A DNA stretch of 16,190 nt, from positions 1 through 16,190 of the forward strand of contig JAIPFU010000023.1 of NCBI GenBank assembly GCA_021736505.1, read 5' to 3'. Made by a program: the position numbers and the translations under genes. Source of the stretch: Spirochaetia bacterium (GTDB lineage: Bacteria > Spirochaetota > Spirochaetia > PWKH01). Below are positions 6,520 through 13,829 of this stretch, piece after piece. Every line of letters begins with the position of its first letter. Within the stretch, counting starts at the first letter, position 1. Below the pieces are notes generated by a model, which was not told where the DNA came from, ran no database searches, and saw only the letters and a program-made list of their open reading frames with translations.

Positions 6520-8808
6520 ATGAAAAGAAAAATATTAGGTATATCTATTTTGAGTCTTATGATTATTCTGGCAGCGGCTTCTCTTCCGGCTCAGGAAGCG
6601 GGTAATGAGGTCGAGCTGAGTCCAATAGAAAAAGCTTATCAAGAGCTGAATATTGCCGGGGCGGAAGGACTGGAGCAATTCGGCTATGATCTGCTGGAAG
6701 AGTGGCAGCCTACGGCAAAAGGTCCGGTAAATGATACGTATGTTGTCGGCCCGGGTGATGTGCTGCGTGTATATATTTGGGGCGAACCGGTGGATTTTGG
6801 TTCTATACAAGGCACTTACGAAGTTCCTGTAGAAAATGATGGAAAGATTTTCCTTCAGCCAGCTGGAAGACTATCGGTATGGGATCTCACCTTGGAACAA
6901 ATTGTTCAGCAGATAACGGAAAAGCTTGAAAAAAAATACCGGAATTTTACTGTTGATGTTTCACCGGCGGAAATCCGGGATATCTCAATTTTCGTAAGCG
7001 GCTATGTGCAGAAGCCTGGGGTGGTAACCGCTTCCAGCATCTGGAATATTCTTGATGTTATCGGAGCAGTCGGCGGAGTAACGAAAAAAGGCTCTCTGAG
7101 AAATATTGTTATTTACCGCGGAGATGAGGAAATCAATGTTGACCTATATGATCTCTTTATAAACGGCAGGAACAGCCTGCCGCAGATTCGTGAAGGAGAT
7201 GTAGTGAAGGTTCCTTCTGTTGGAAAAGTTGCAGCTGCAGGCGGCAGAGTAGTCCAGCCGGGTATATATGAGTTTAAGCAGGGAGAATCCCTGGATGATC
7301 TTCTTGGGTTCAGCGGCGGAGTCCAATTTTCCGGTGCTGAAGAGAAGGGAACGCTGATACGGGAATCCGGGAATGGCTATGTTGTCAGTGAGGGAAGCTC
7401 CCTGGACAGCAGGTTCAGAAGCAGGCAGCTGTCGGATGGTGATCTTGTCTTAATTGCTTCCAGCGGGAAAGCAGGGGCAGAGTATATATCCGTAAGCGGC
7501 CGTGTCCTCTATCCCGGAGTCTACTCCGTAAAGGCAACCCCCATGCTTTCGGATCTGCTGAGTAAAGCGGGAGTTCGTCCGGACACGGATATGCAGTTTG
7601 CCACCTTGGTAAAGGGCTATCCTGAAGGAACAGAGGACTCTTACATTGTATTCAGCCCCGCCGATGTGCTGAATGAAGATAATAATATTGATTATGAATT
7701 ATCCCCTCTGGATGCAGTTGAGCTGTATGAGAAGGAATCGGAATACGCAACGGCGCCTATTCAGGTTTTCGGAGATATTTCCGGCGGCATAACGGCATAT
7801 CAGGAAGGAATAAGTCTGCTGGATGTACTGAACAACAAAAACATCATAAATCCCGAAAAGTTTCATGCCAGAATTATCCGTGACGGCTCAGTTCACGGAC
7901 AGGTACAGCTGAAGGATTTGTTCATTGTCGGTGATATGAAGAAGAATTTGACCCTGGAGCCGGGGGATAAAGTGGTGATCATGGAGAATGATGATTCCGT
8001 GGCAGACCTGAACAGCGTGAAAATTCTTGGAAATGTGAAGGCCCCAGGGGTATTTACCATTAAGGAAGGGCAGACCCTTTCCGAACTCCTGAAAAAAGCC
8101 GGAGGCTTCAGCGAGGATGCCTTCCCCGAAGGGCTTGTAGTTGTTCGTGACTCAATCCGGGAAGAACAGATGCGGCAGCTGAGACACAATATTACGGTGA
8201 TACAGCAGCAGATTGCTGATTTGAGTACTGCCATAGCGGCGGAAGCCCTGGATGTGGATGTAAAAATCGCTCTGCAGGGGCAGATATCGCGGCAGAAGTC
8301 CATGCTGCAGATGGCGGAAGATAATATAGAAGAAGCAGCTGGAAGAATAGTTCTCGGCCTCAGTCGTGTGGATACGCCGGAAGATATTGCCGGAACCGCC
8401 GATGATATTGTAATGAAACCCGGGGACCACATCTATGTTCCCGATGTTCCCAGTCATATAACTGTTATGGGGGATTTGAACTCAATTATTGCAGTTCCCT
8501 ACAACCCTTCAAAAAAGGTGATCGAATATCTTGAGGATGTGGGCGGCATCACAGTGAAGGACTACTCACTTGCTATCAGGAAGAGCAACGGTAAGATGAT
8601 TAACGGCATTTCATACTGGATGGGCGGAAACTCCCTGGTGAATAAAACCCTGGATCCCGGGGATGTGCTGATGGCGGTAAAATCCATTGAACTTCCCGAT
8701 AATGTGATGTTCAAGAACAATTTTACCTATATCCTTGATTCGGTTTCCAAGCTGACTTCAACGGTGTATACAACTATTGAAATTGTGAATGCCTTCAGCG
8801 GAAATTAA
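6520..8808 (+). CDS. Periplasmic polysaccharide export protein with six SLBB-like units
   Basis: Wza-family-like protein predicted to form a periplasmic or outer-membrane conduit for capsule or exopolysaccharide. Numbered from ATG 6520: signal peptide 1-24 (SLPA then QE, no lipobox Cys); a Poly_export domain at about 72-150 opening with YVVGPGDVLRVYIWG; SLBB-like units near 155 (FVSGYVQKPGVV), 236 (AAGGRVVQPGIYEF), 322 (ISVSGRVLYPGVYSV), 414 (a diverged one), 499 (VKILGNVKAPGVFTI) and 646; a coiled-coil-like segment 543-606 inserted before the sixth unit; and an amphipathic helix at 733-758 that could sit in the outer membrane as in Wza. At 762 residues it is about twice the length of Wza. 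The open frame extends upstream to GTG 6397, but those 41 codons would bury the signal peptide, so ATG 6520 with AGGTG upstream is chosen. No tyrosine kinase, polymerase or flippase gene is adjacent. Confidence 0.85.
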   Translation: MKRKILGISILSLMIILAAASLPAQEAGNEVELSPIEKAYQELNIAGAEGLEQFGYDLLEEWQPTAKGPVNDTYVVGPGDVLRVYIWGEPVDFGSIQGTYEVPVENDGKIFLQPAGRLSVWDLTLEQIVQQITEKLEKKYRNFTVDVSPAEIRDISIFVSGYVQKPGVVTASSIWNILDVIGAVGGVTKKGSLRNIVIYRGDEEINVDLYDLFINGRNSLPQIREGDVVKVPSVGKVAAAGGRVVQPGIYEFKQGESLDDLLGFSGGVQFSGAEEKGTLIRESGNGYVVSEGSSLDSRFRSRQLSDGDLVLIASSGKAGAEYISVSGRVLYPGVYSVKATPMLSDLLSKAGVRPDTDMQFATLVKGYPEGTEDSYIVFSPADVLNEDNNIDYELSPLDAVELYEKESEYATAPIQVFGDISGGITAYQEGISLLDVLNNKNIINPEKFHARIIRDGSVHGQVQLKDLFIVGDMKKNLTLEPGDKVVIMENDDSVADLNSVKILGNVKAPGVFTIKEGQTLSELLKKAGGFSEDAFPEGLVVVRDSIREEQMRQLRHNITVIQQQIADLSTAIAAEALDVDVKIALQGQISRQKSMLQMAEDNIEEAAGRIVLGLSRVDTPEDIAGTADDIVMKPGDHIYVPDVPSHITVMGDLNSIIAVPYNPSKKVIEYLEDVGGITVKDYSLAIRKSNGKMINGISYWMGGNSLVNKTLDPGDVLMAVKSIELPDNVMFKNNFTYILDSVSKLTSTVYTTIEIVNAFSGN

Positions 8809-8886
8809 GAGCTGAATTGAATAGTGAAGGACTGAGCAGAAAAATTTTATTAGAGCAGAGTTCAGAGTTGCGAAACAGAGTATGAT

Positions 8887-9735
8887 TTATTTCATCAGCT
8901 GTGTCTGAACTGCTCCCAGAGCATAGACGGCAGCCGTTTCTGCGCGCAGGACATTGGTTTTGAGAAAAACCGGGCTGCCTCCTGCCTTTTTGAGGAAGGC
9001 TGTATCCGAATCCGAAAAACCTCCTTCCGGCCCGATGGCGATTGCCGCGGATGGAGGCTCGGAAAGGGATAGGACAGTCTGGGATACTTCTAGACTCTCT
9101 AGATTCTCCCCATTCTTGTCTCTATACTGATCTTCATGCAGCTTCACAATATCATCTATCACATCTATCAGGGACGGTGTGCCGATATCCTCATGATGGA
9201 AATAGATCAGAGGTATAGGCTTGGCAGAAAGCTTATTGTGGAATTCGGCGATGCGGCTGATGGGCAGGAGGTCATACACGCGGCTTGCCACAGGGGAGCC
9301 GGACTGCTGCAGAGCTTCCCTGCAGATCATGTCCCAACGTTTTTTCTTCTTTTCACAATCCTTTTCGGTAAAAACCGGGACCGTATGCCTGCTCATAACA
9401 GGTATGATGGACTGTACTCCGATTTCTGTCGCCTGCCGTATGAGGGTATCCATTTTTTTCCCCTTCAAAACAGACTGATAGAGATGTATCTTCGGCAATT
9501 TTCGGGATTGAGCAATATCTTCCTGCTCCACCGTTTCTCCCGTATCCTGCAGGCTGCAGATACCGTCCTCAATGGAAACAATTTTCACCGAGTAAAGTGC
9601 CCCCTTCGCATCACGAACTGTCAGGCGGCTGTCCTGCTGCATTCTGAGCACATGCAGCAGGTAATGGCTCTGTTTTTGCGATAGCGCATAGGGTTTATCA
9701 CAGGTAAAGGGGGACTCCAGGACCAGTACACGCAT
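8887..9735 (-). CDS. rsmE: 16S rRNA (uracil1498-N3)-methyltransferase RsmE
   Basis: SPOUT-class methyltransferase that uses S-adenosylmethionine to methylate N3 of U1498 in 16S rRNA. A PUA-like RNA-binding N-terminus (about 1-70, with HYLLHVLRM at 24-32) leads to the knotted catalytic domain with KGKKMDTLIRQATEIGV (91-107), the SAM-binding IGPEGGFS (234-241) and LRAETAAV (263-270). At 282 residues it is longer than the usual 240-250; the extra length is a hydrophilic stretch at about 198-228, just before the SAM-binding strand. It lies 20 bp downstream of yjbQ on the same strand and is preceded by a purine-rich ribosome site (GAGGAGAGAGG), so the two are probably cotranscribed. It converges with the SLBB gene across 78 bp with no convincing terminator. 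Confidence 0.93.
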   Translation of the reverse strand: MRVLVLESPFTCDKPYALSQKQSHYLLHVLRMQQDSRLTVRDAKGALYSVKIVSIEDGICSLQDTGETVEQEDIAQSRKLPKIHLYQSVLKGKKMDTLIRQATEIGVQSIIPVMSRHTVPVFTEKDCEKKKKRWDMICREALQQSGSPVASRVYDLLPISRIAEFHNKLSAKPIPLIYFHHEDIGTPSLIDVIDDIVKLHEDQYRDKNGENLESLEVSQTVLSLSEPPSAAIAIGPEGGFSDSDTAFLKKAGGSPVFLKTNVLRAETAAVYALGAVQTQLMK

Positions 9736-9755
9736 GAATCCTCTCTCCTCTCATT

Positions 9756-10148
9756 TTACTTTACTTGAATAATAACTTTGCGGTGCCGCGGACCGTCAAA
9801 TTCGCAGAGATAGATATCCTGCCAAGTTCCAAGGGTGAGCTGTCCGCGGGAAATAGGAATTACGGTCTGAAAACCCATCATGCTCGCCTTAATATGGGCT
9901 GCTGAATTGCCCTCCATATGGCGATAGTTGTCGTCAAAGGGTACTATGGAGTTTAACTCCTTAATGATGTCACGTTTTACATCCGGGTCGGCATTTTCGT
10001 TGATGGTGACGCCGCAGGTGGTATGGGGGACGAAAATCAGGCACTGTCCTTCATCTATTCCGGCATCCCGGACTGCCTGCTTGACTTCCGGCGTTATATT
10101 TTCCAGGGATACCCGGGAACTTGTTGAAACTCCTATCTGCTTAGTCAT
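9756..10148 (-). CDS. yjbQ: YjbQ/UPF0047 family protein
   Basis: Small cytosolic protein of the UPF0047 (YjbQ) family, 130 residues, the usual family length. The hallmark segments are present: PHTTCGVTINENADPDV (41-57), HMEGNSAAHIKASMMG (77-92) and LGTWQDIYLCEFDGPRHRKV (106-125), with conserved H42, C45, H77, E79, N81 and H85. E. coli YjbQ has been reported to have weak thiamine-phosphate synthase activity, but the physiological role of the family is unsettled. The ribosome site is excellent (AAGGAGG seven bases before ATG 10148), which fixes the start. It is the first gene of a yjbQ-rsmE pair; a terminator-like hairpin separates it from the upstream protease gene, so the pair probably has its own promoter in 10149-10240. 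Confidence 0.92.
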   Translation of the reverse strand: MTKQIGVSTSSRVSLENITPEVKQAVRDAGIDEGQCLIFVPHTTCGVTINENADPDVKRDIIKELNSIVPFDDNYRHMEGNSAAHIKASMMGFQTVIPISRGQLTLGTWQDIYLCEFDGPRHRKVIIQVK

Positions 10149-10243
10149 CCCGAAACCTCCTTAGTATGTCTTAGAAGCGAATAAGCGCTGGCAAAAAGCT
10201 TTGTGTTGAATCACTCCATAAGCAGCTGATTGAAAGAGAGAGA

Positions 10244-10274
10244 ACAGCGAACAAATTACTGCTTTGTCCGCTGT
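10244..10274 (-). terminator. Terminator hairpin after the S41 protease gene
   Basis: Inverted arms acagcgaacaaa (10244-10255) and tttgtccgctgt (10263-10274) form a 12-bp stem, with one G-T wobble in the minus-strand RNA and a 7-nt loop. On the minus strand it starts 15 bases after the protease stop and is followed by a pyrimidine-rich run (ttctctctctttc) rather than a pure T-tract. On the plus strand a run of eight T lies ten bases beyond the stem, so some bidirectional function is possible. Confidence 0.65.
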
Positions 10275-10289
10275 CCTTCAAGGTTTTTT

Positions 10290-11912
10290 TTATTCGTTAA
10301 CCGCAGGTGCCGGCTCCTCGTTCAAATCCTGTTCAAGATACTCAATAGCTCTGTTCAGGGGTATATCATACTCCAGATCAAAAGTCGGTGGGAAATCCAT
10401 GCGGTTTGTATATTCGTTCTTAATCATAATATTCAGATAGCGGTCGCTCAGCTCATATCCGTCCTCTTTCAGTTCCTCAACGAAGGCATTTATCGGTGCT
10501 GATGCATAATCAGGATGTTCATCTGCAAAGCTTTCAATTCGGCCCGATTCCATCAGTTCGGCGGCAAGTTTAGATTCCTCGTCGCTCAATTCCGGGGCTT
10601 CCGATGCAATATTTGGTTCAATTCCAACTTCATTGATATCTGTACCGTTGGGAGTTAGGTATTTTGAAATGGTCAATTTGAAAAAATCATTTCCAAAGGG
10701 ATAGACTCCCTGAACAAGCCCTTTGCCGAAGGTGGTTTTTCCGATGAGGGTTGCCCGCCCATTGTCCTGAAGGGCGCCGGCGAGGATTTCTGAAGCCGAT
10801 GCGGAACCTTCATTAATAAGAACCACCATGGGGATATCCATGGGTACCTGGGTGAAGGGCAGAGCCTGGTACGTGCGATTCTGTATCTCCAGCCGGGATT
10901 CCGTGCTAACGATAGTGCCTTCATTCAGGAAGAAATTTGCTATTTCACGAACCGATGCAAAATCCCCTCCAGGATTGTATCGTAAATCAATAATCAGCTC
11001 GGAGTAGTTATTTTTTCGGAAGGACTGAATGGCCTCCTTCACTTTTTCCGGCGTGACAGGGGTAAACTGAATGATCTTCAGGTAGGCTGTGTCATCGTCA
11101 ATCATATCATATTTAACCGTTGGAACAGTAATTACTTTTCTGGTGATGGTGATATCGTAACTGACTTTTTCACTTTTATAGACAGTAACGACCACTTTGC
11201 TGCCCTCTTCTCCGCGCAGTTTTTTGGAAGCCTCCTCCACGGTCAGCTCATCCACTGGCTCGCCGTCAATGTGGGAAATCAGGTTGCCGGCATGCAGACC
11301 GGCTTTTGCGGCGGGAGATCCTTCAAAGGGAGAAACGATGGTAACCATATAGGTTTCCGGTTCATCGGTACTGTATTCAGGGTCCGGTTTGGAGATATAT
11401 GCACCGATTCCTCCGTATACGCCTGTGGCTGTATCCATCAGATCTGAAGCTTCCTCTTCAGAAAAATAGCCGGAGTATGGGTCGTCAAGGCCTTCGAAGA
11501 GCCCGTCTACTATGGATTCATAGATAACTTCATGGTCGAGTTCATTAAGGTAGCGTTTATCAATAAATCGGTAGAGTTCTTCAAGTTTTTCAATATTCTC
11601 AGAAACGTGATCGCCGTTTTCGGCAGCGGAGGTATCATCCCCAATCATATTCTGGAGAATATCCGGAGACTGGGAAGAGGATCCTTCCGAAGGCTGGTCC
11701 GATCCCTGAGCATCTGCATCTGTTTCCTGACTTGATCCGGGTTCTGACTCATAGCCGCCCTGGGAAAATTCAAGAGGTGATGTTAGGGAAAGTCGTGCTG
11801 CGTTCTCCAGGGAGTACTGATCCTGCGCTTCGACGCTGGGAAGTACAATTGCCAGGGAACCTGTTAATACAATAGTAAATAACGCTATATAACCTAATAT
11901 TTCTTTTTTCAT
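10290..11912 (-). CDS. S41 family C-terminal processing protease (CtpA/Prc type)
   Basis: Periplasmic serine protease that cleaves proteins near their C-termini. The 540-residue protein has a signal sequence or anchor (8-29, VEAQ), an acidic Ser/Gln/Gly-rich linker (about 50-104), a helical cap with DDPYSGYFSEEE (143-154), a PDZ domain at about 165-255, and the S41 core with DLRYNPGG (309-316), GSASASE (369-375) and TFGKG (394-398). The catalytic set is S372, K397 and Q401; the 25-residue Ser-Lys and 29-residue Ser-Gln spacings match those I recall for Bacillus CtpB, which supports an active enzyme. About 100 residues follow the core, ending in a Pro/Glu-rich tail. The substrate is unknown. 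ATG 11912 has no strong ribosome site. The gene diverges from the small membrane protein gene across about 130 bp and ends in its own hairpin. Confidence 0.93.
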   Translation of the reverse strand: MKKEILGYIALFTIVLTGSLAIVLPSVEAQDQYSLENAARLSLTSPLEFSQGGYESEPGSSQETDADAQGSDQPSEGSSSQSPDILQNMIGDDTSAAENGDHVSENIEKLEELYRFIDKRYLNELDHEVIYESIVDGLFEGLDDPYSGYFSEEEASDLMDTATGVYGGIGAYISKPDPEYSTDEPETYMVTIVSPFEGSPAAKAGLHAGNLISHIDGEPVDELTVEEASKKLRGEEGSKVVVTVYKSEKVSYDITITRKVITVPTVKYDMIDDDTAYLKIIQFTPVTPEKVKEAIQSFRKNNYSELIIDLRYNPGGDFASVREIANFFLNEGTIVSTESRLEIQNRTYQALPFTQVPMDIPMVVLINEGSASASEILAGALQDNGRATLIGKTTFGKGLVQGVYPFGNDFFKLTISKYLTPNGTDINEVGIEPNIASEAPELSDEESKLAAELMESGRIESFADEHPDYASAPINAFVEELKEDGYELSDRYLNIMIKNEYTNRMDFPPTFDLEYDIPLNRAIEYLEQDLNEEPAPAVNE

Positions 11913-12041
11913 GTTATCAATATACTAACAAATGAATCTATTGACCACAAGCAATGAACGTCGTACACTTCGGAAACAGTTGCTTGTTTATGATTTTTTC
12001 ATAGAGTAGTAAAATTACGAACTTATGACCGGGTGATGTGT

Positions 12042-12434
12042 ATGCAGAAAGGAAAACGATATATTTATATAGGTCCGCTTCTCTGGGAGATCCTGAGATT
12101 CGGGCTGCTGTGGAACATGACTTCCCGGGCGCTGAATGTGGACAGCAGCTATGGTACTGCCCTCTACCTATTCTGGCTGAATGCGCCTCTCCTGGGCTTG
12201 ATTTCCGGCTATGTGCTTTTATGGCTTCGGGGAGGAGATGAGCGGGGGCTCGAGATTATCGTGATCATGACCAAGGGATATCAGGTGCTGATTGGAGCGG
12301 CGGCGGCGGTTATCCTTTTCGGCGGCATCGGGACGCATCCAATCTTTTTTCATGGTGAGAGCATCATGGTCGGGTTTCTGGCCTTGATTGATATCATGAT
12401 TCTGGTGTTTCTGCTGATTATTACGGGAAAATGA
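12042..12434 (+). CDS. Small integral membrane protein of unknown function
   Basis: I do not recognise this protein. From ATG 12042 it has 130 residues and three clear membrane helices, at about 39-64, 80-100 and 108-128, plus a moderately hydrophobic amphipathic segment near the N-terminus (9-26). The N-terminal MQKGKRY is basic, suggesting a cytoplasmic N-terminus. No catalytic or binding motif is visible. The frame is also open to GTG 12033 and ATG 12036. ATG 12042 is preferred because GGTGAT, complementary to the extended anti-Shine-Dalgarno, ends four bases before it; the gain is small, so the start is uncertain. It is divergent from the protease and 192 bp upstream of lgt on the same strand. 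Its last codons are duplicated just downstream in a 19-bp repeat. Confidence 0.65.
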   Translation: MQKGKRYIYIGPLLWEILRFGLLWNMTSRALNVDSSYGTALYLFWLNAPLLGLISGYVLLWLRGGDERGLEIIVIMTKGYQVLIGAAAAVILFGGIGTHPIFFHGESIMVGFLALIDIMILVFLLIITGK

Positions 12435-12475
12435 TTTAGTTACGAAAACGTGATTTAGTTACGGGAAAGTGAAAC
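12420..12475. repeat. Three 18-19-bp tandem units spanning a stop codon
   Basis: Units at 12420-12437, 12438-12456 and 12457-12475 share a ttacg(gg)aaa-tgattt core. The first contains the final codons and TGA of the membrane protein gene. The TGA copies at 12432, 12451 and 12470 are offset by 19 and 38 bases, so they stop all three frames. Confidence 0.8.
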
Positions 12476-12577
12476 ACATATAATGAAACGTTTACTGTAA
12501 AAACGTATACAGTGAAAAATAGAGGTAAAAAGGCGTCACAAAGCTGCGTGCCGCCATAGTCGTTATAGTCGCTATAT

Positions 12578-12606
12578 TTGCAAAGTTTGCTAAATCTAAA
12601 TACAGT
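12578..12606 (+). promoter_or_regulatory. Candidate sigma-70-type promoter for lgt
   Basis: TTGCAA (12578-12583), a 17-bp spacer and TACAGT (12601-12606) each match the consensus hexamers at four of six bases. The start site would be near 12613, leaving a short leader with the ggggga ribosome site before ATG 12627. Confidence 0.35.
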
Positions 12607-12626
12607 TTTGAAGACGGGGGAGCTGC

Positions 12627-13721
12627 ATGATACTTGCATATATTGATTTTCCTGCATGGCTGAAGCCAGAAATTATTCCGGGGCTGCCGGTCCGCTGGTA
12701 CGGGCTGATGTATATACTTGCGTTTGCCGTGACCTACCTGCTGGTTATGTATCAAATAAAGCAGGAGCGGATCGACCGGACTTCAGATGATGTGATTTCC
12801 ATATTCATGTGGACAATTCTAGGCCTCCTGATCGGTTCCCGTATTTTTGCCGCAACCATTTATGATCCCACGGGTTTTTATCTGCGGAATCCATGGCTGA
12901 TTTTCTGGCCTTTCCGGGACGGACAGTTTACGGGGCTTCAGGGGATGAGTTACCACGGCGGCGTGGTAGGTGCAGTGGTGGGGGCTCTCTTGTACTGCCG
13001 CATTCATAAGGAGAGTTTTCTCTTCATGGCGGATCTGACGGCGGCGGCTATTCCCCTGGGATACACCTTCGGGCGATTGGGGAACTATATTAATGGAGAA
13101 CTGTGGGGGCGGGTAAGTACCCAGCCGTGGGCAACGATATTCCCCTATGCTCCGCGGTTTTCTACAGGTGAGGCCTGGGTGCGGGAAACTGCTGATGCCA
13201 TTGGGATGCCGTACGAGGGGCTGCAGATGCTGAATCTGCCGCGACACCCCTCTCAGCTCTATGAAGCGGTCCTGGAGGGGATCGTGCTGTGGCTGATCCT
13301 GTGGTTCGTCTTCAGGAAACGGAAGTCCTTCGACGGCTATCTGATTTCGCTGTATATCATCGGCTACGGTATTGCTCGCTTTTTTGTGGAGTATTTCCGC
13401 GAACCCGATGCGGAGCTCGGCTTCATCATCAAAGGGGGCGAGGCGGTTGAAAAGACGGCGCTCTTTGTTTCTCCCTGGAATATCTCCATGGGTCAGATTC
13501 TGAGCCTGATCATGATTGCCGCTGGGGTGCTCTTCTTCTTTGCAGCGAAGCGCCGGGGAGGTCAGTACTTTCGGGAAGCCGTCAGAAGCGGATCGCGGAA
13601 GCATCAGCCTGCAAACACAAAAAAGAGCAAAAACTCTGGAAAAAAAAGCAAAACCCGGGGTTCACAGAAGAAAAAAACGAACAAAAAGAACAGTAAAACT
13701 AAAAAAACCAAAAAATCGTAA
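12627..13721 (+). CDS. lgt: Prolipoprotein diacylglyceryl transferase with Lys-rich tail
   Basis: Inner-membrane enzyme that moves the diacylglyceryl group of phosphatidylglycerol onto the lipobox Cys of prolipoproteins, the first step of lipoprotein maturation. Family motifs: VRWYGLMY (22-29), GMSYHGGVVGA (106-116) with essential H110, FGRLGNYINGELWGR (148-162) with R150 and N153, HPSQLYEA (207-214), and RFFVEYFREPD (251-261) with R251 and E255. These correspond to E. coli H103, R143, N146, R239 and E243 with constant offsets, so the enzyme should be active. The 364-residue length exceeds the usual 260-300: from about 309 the protein continues into a hydrophilic tail very rich in Lys, Ser and Thr, without Asp or Glu after 330. 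ATG 12627 has a GGGGGAG ribosome site at good spacing. Confidence 0.95.
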   Translation: MILAYIDFPAWLKPEIIPGLPVRWYGLMYILAFAVTYLLVMYQIKQERIDRTSDDVISIFMWTILGLLIGSRIFAATIYDPTGFYLRNPWLIFWPFRDGQFTGLQGMSYHGGVVGAVVGALLYCRIHKESFLFMADLTAAAIPLGYTFGRLGNYINGELWGRVSTQPWATIFPYAPRFSTGEAWVRETADAIGMPYEGLQMLNLPRHPSQLYEAVLEGIVLWLILWFVFRKRKSFDGYLISLYIIGYGIARFFVEYFREPDAELGFIIKGGEAVEKTALFVSPWNISMGQILSLIMIAAGVLFFFAAKRRGGQYFREAVRSGSRKHQPANTKKSKNSGKKSKTRGSQKKKTNKKNSKTKKTKKS

Positions 13722-13829
13722 ATAAGCTTCACAAATGCCTGCAAACAAGCTACTATCAAATAAGGTATTCCCTACGATTTCTGTGGGAAGCGGATTGTGC
13801 CTAAGCTGAATCTTTGAAAGGGACGGATT

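Noticed and set aside
7893..8432. 179-codon Ser/Cys-rich open frame on the minus strand
   Set aside because: Antisense to the SLBB protein, with low-complexity composition.
8853..8915. Inverted repeat gagcag-ag-ttcaga / tctgaactgctc between the SLBB and rsmE genes as a terminator
   Set aside because: Has a 2-nt bulge, a loop of almost 40 bases and no T-tract; the left arm overlaps a 7-bp tandem repeat (cagagtt twice, 8856-8869), which is a simpler explanation.
9136..9684. 182-codon open frame on the plus strand
   Set aside because: Opposite rsmE, with no recognisable domain; an antisense shadow.
12819..13604. 261-codon open frame on the minus strand
   Set aside because: Lies entirely opposite lgt, which has all its family motifs; the composition (Pro, Arg, His-rich) is typical of an antisense frame.
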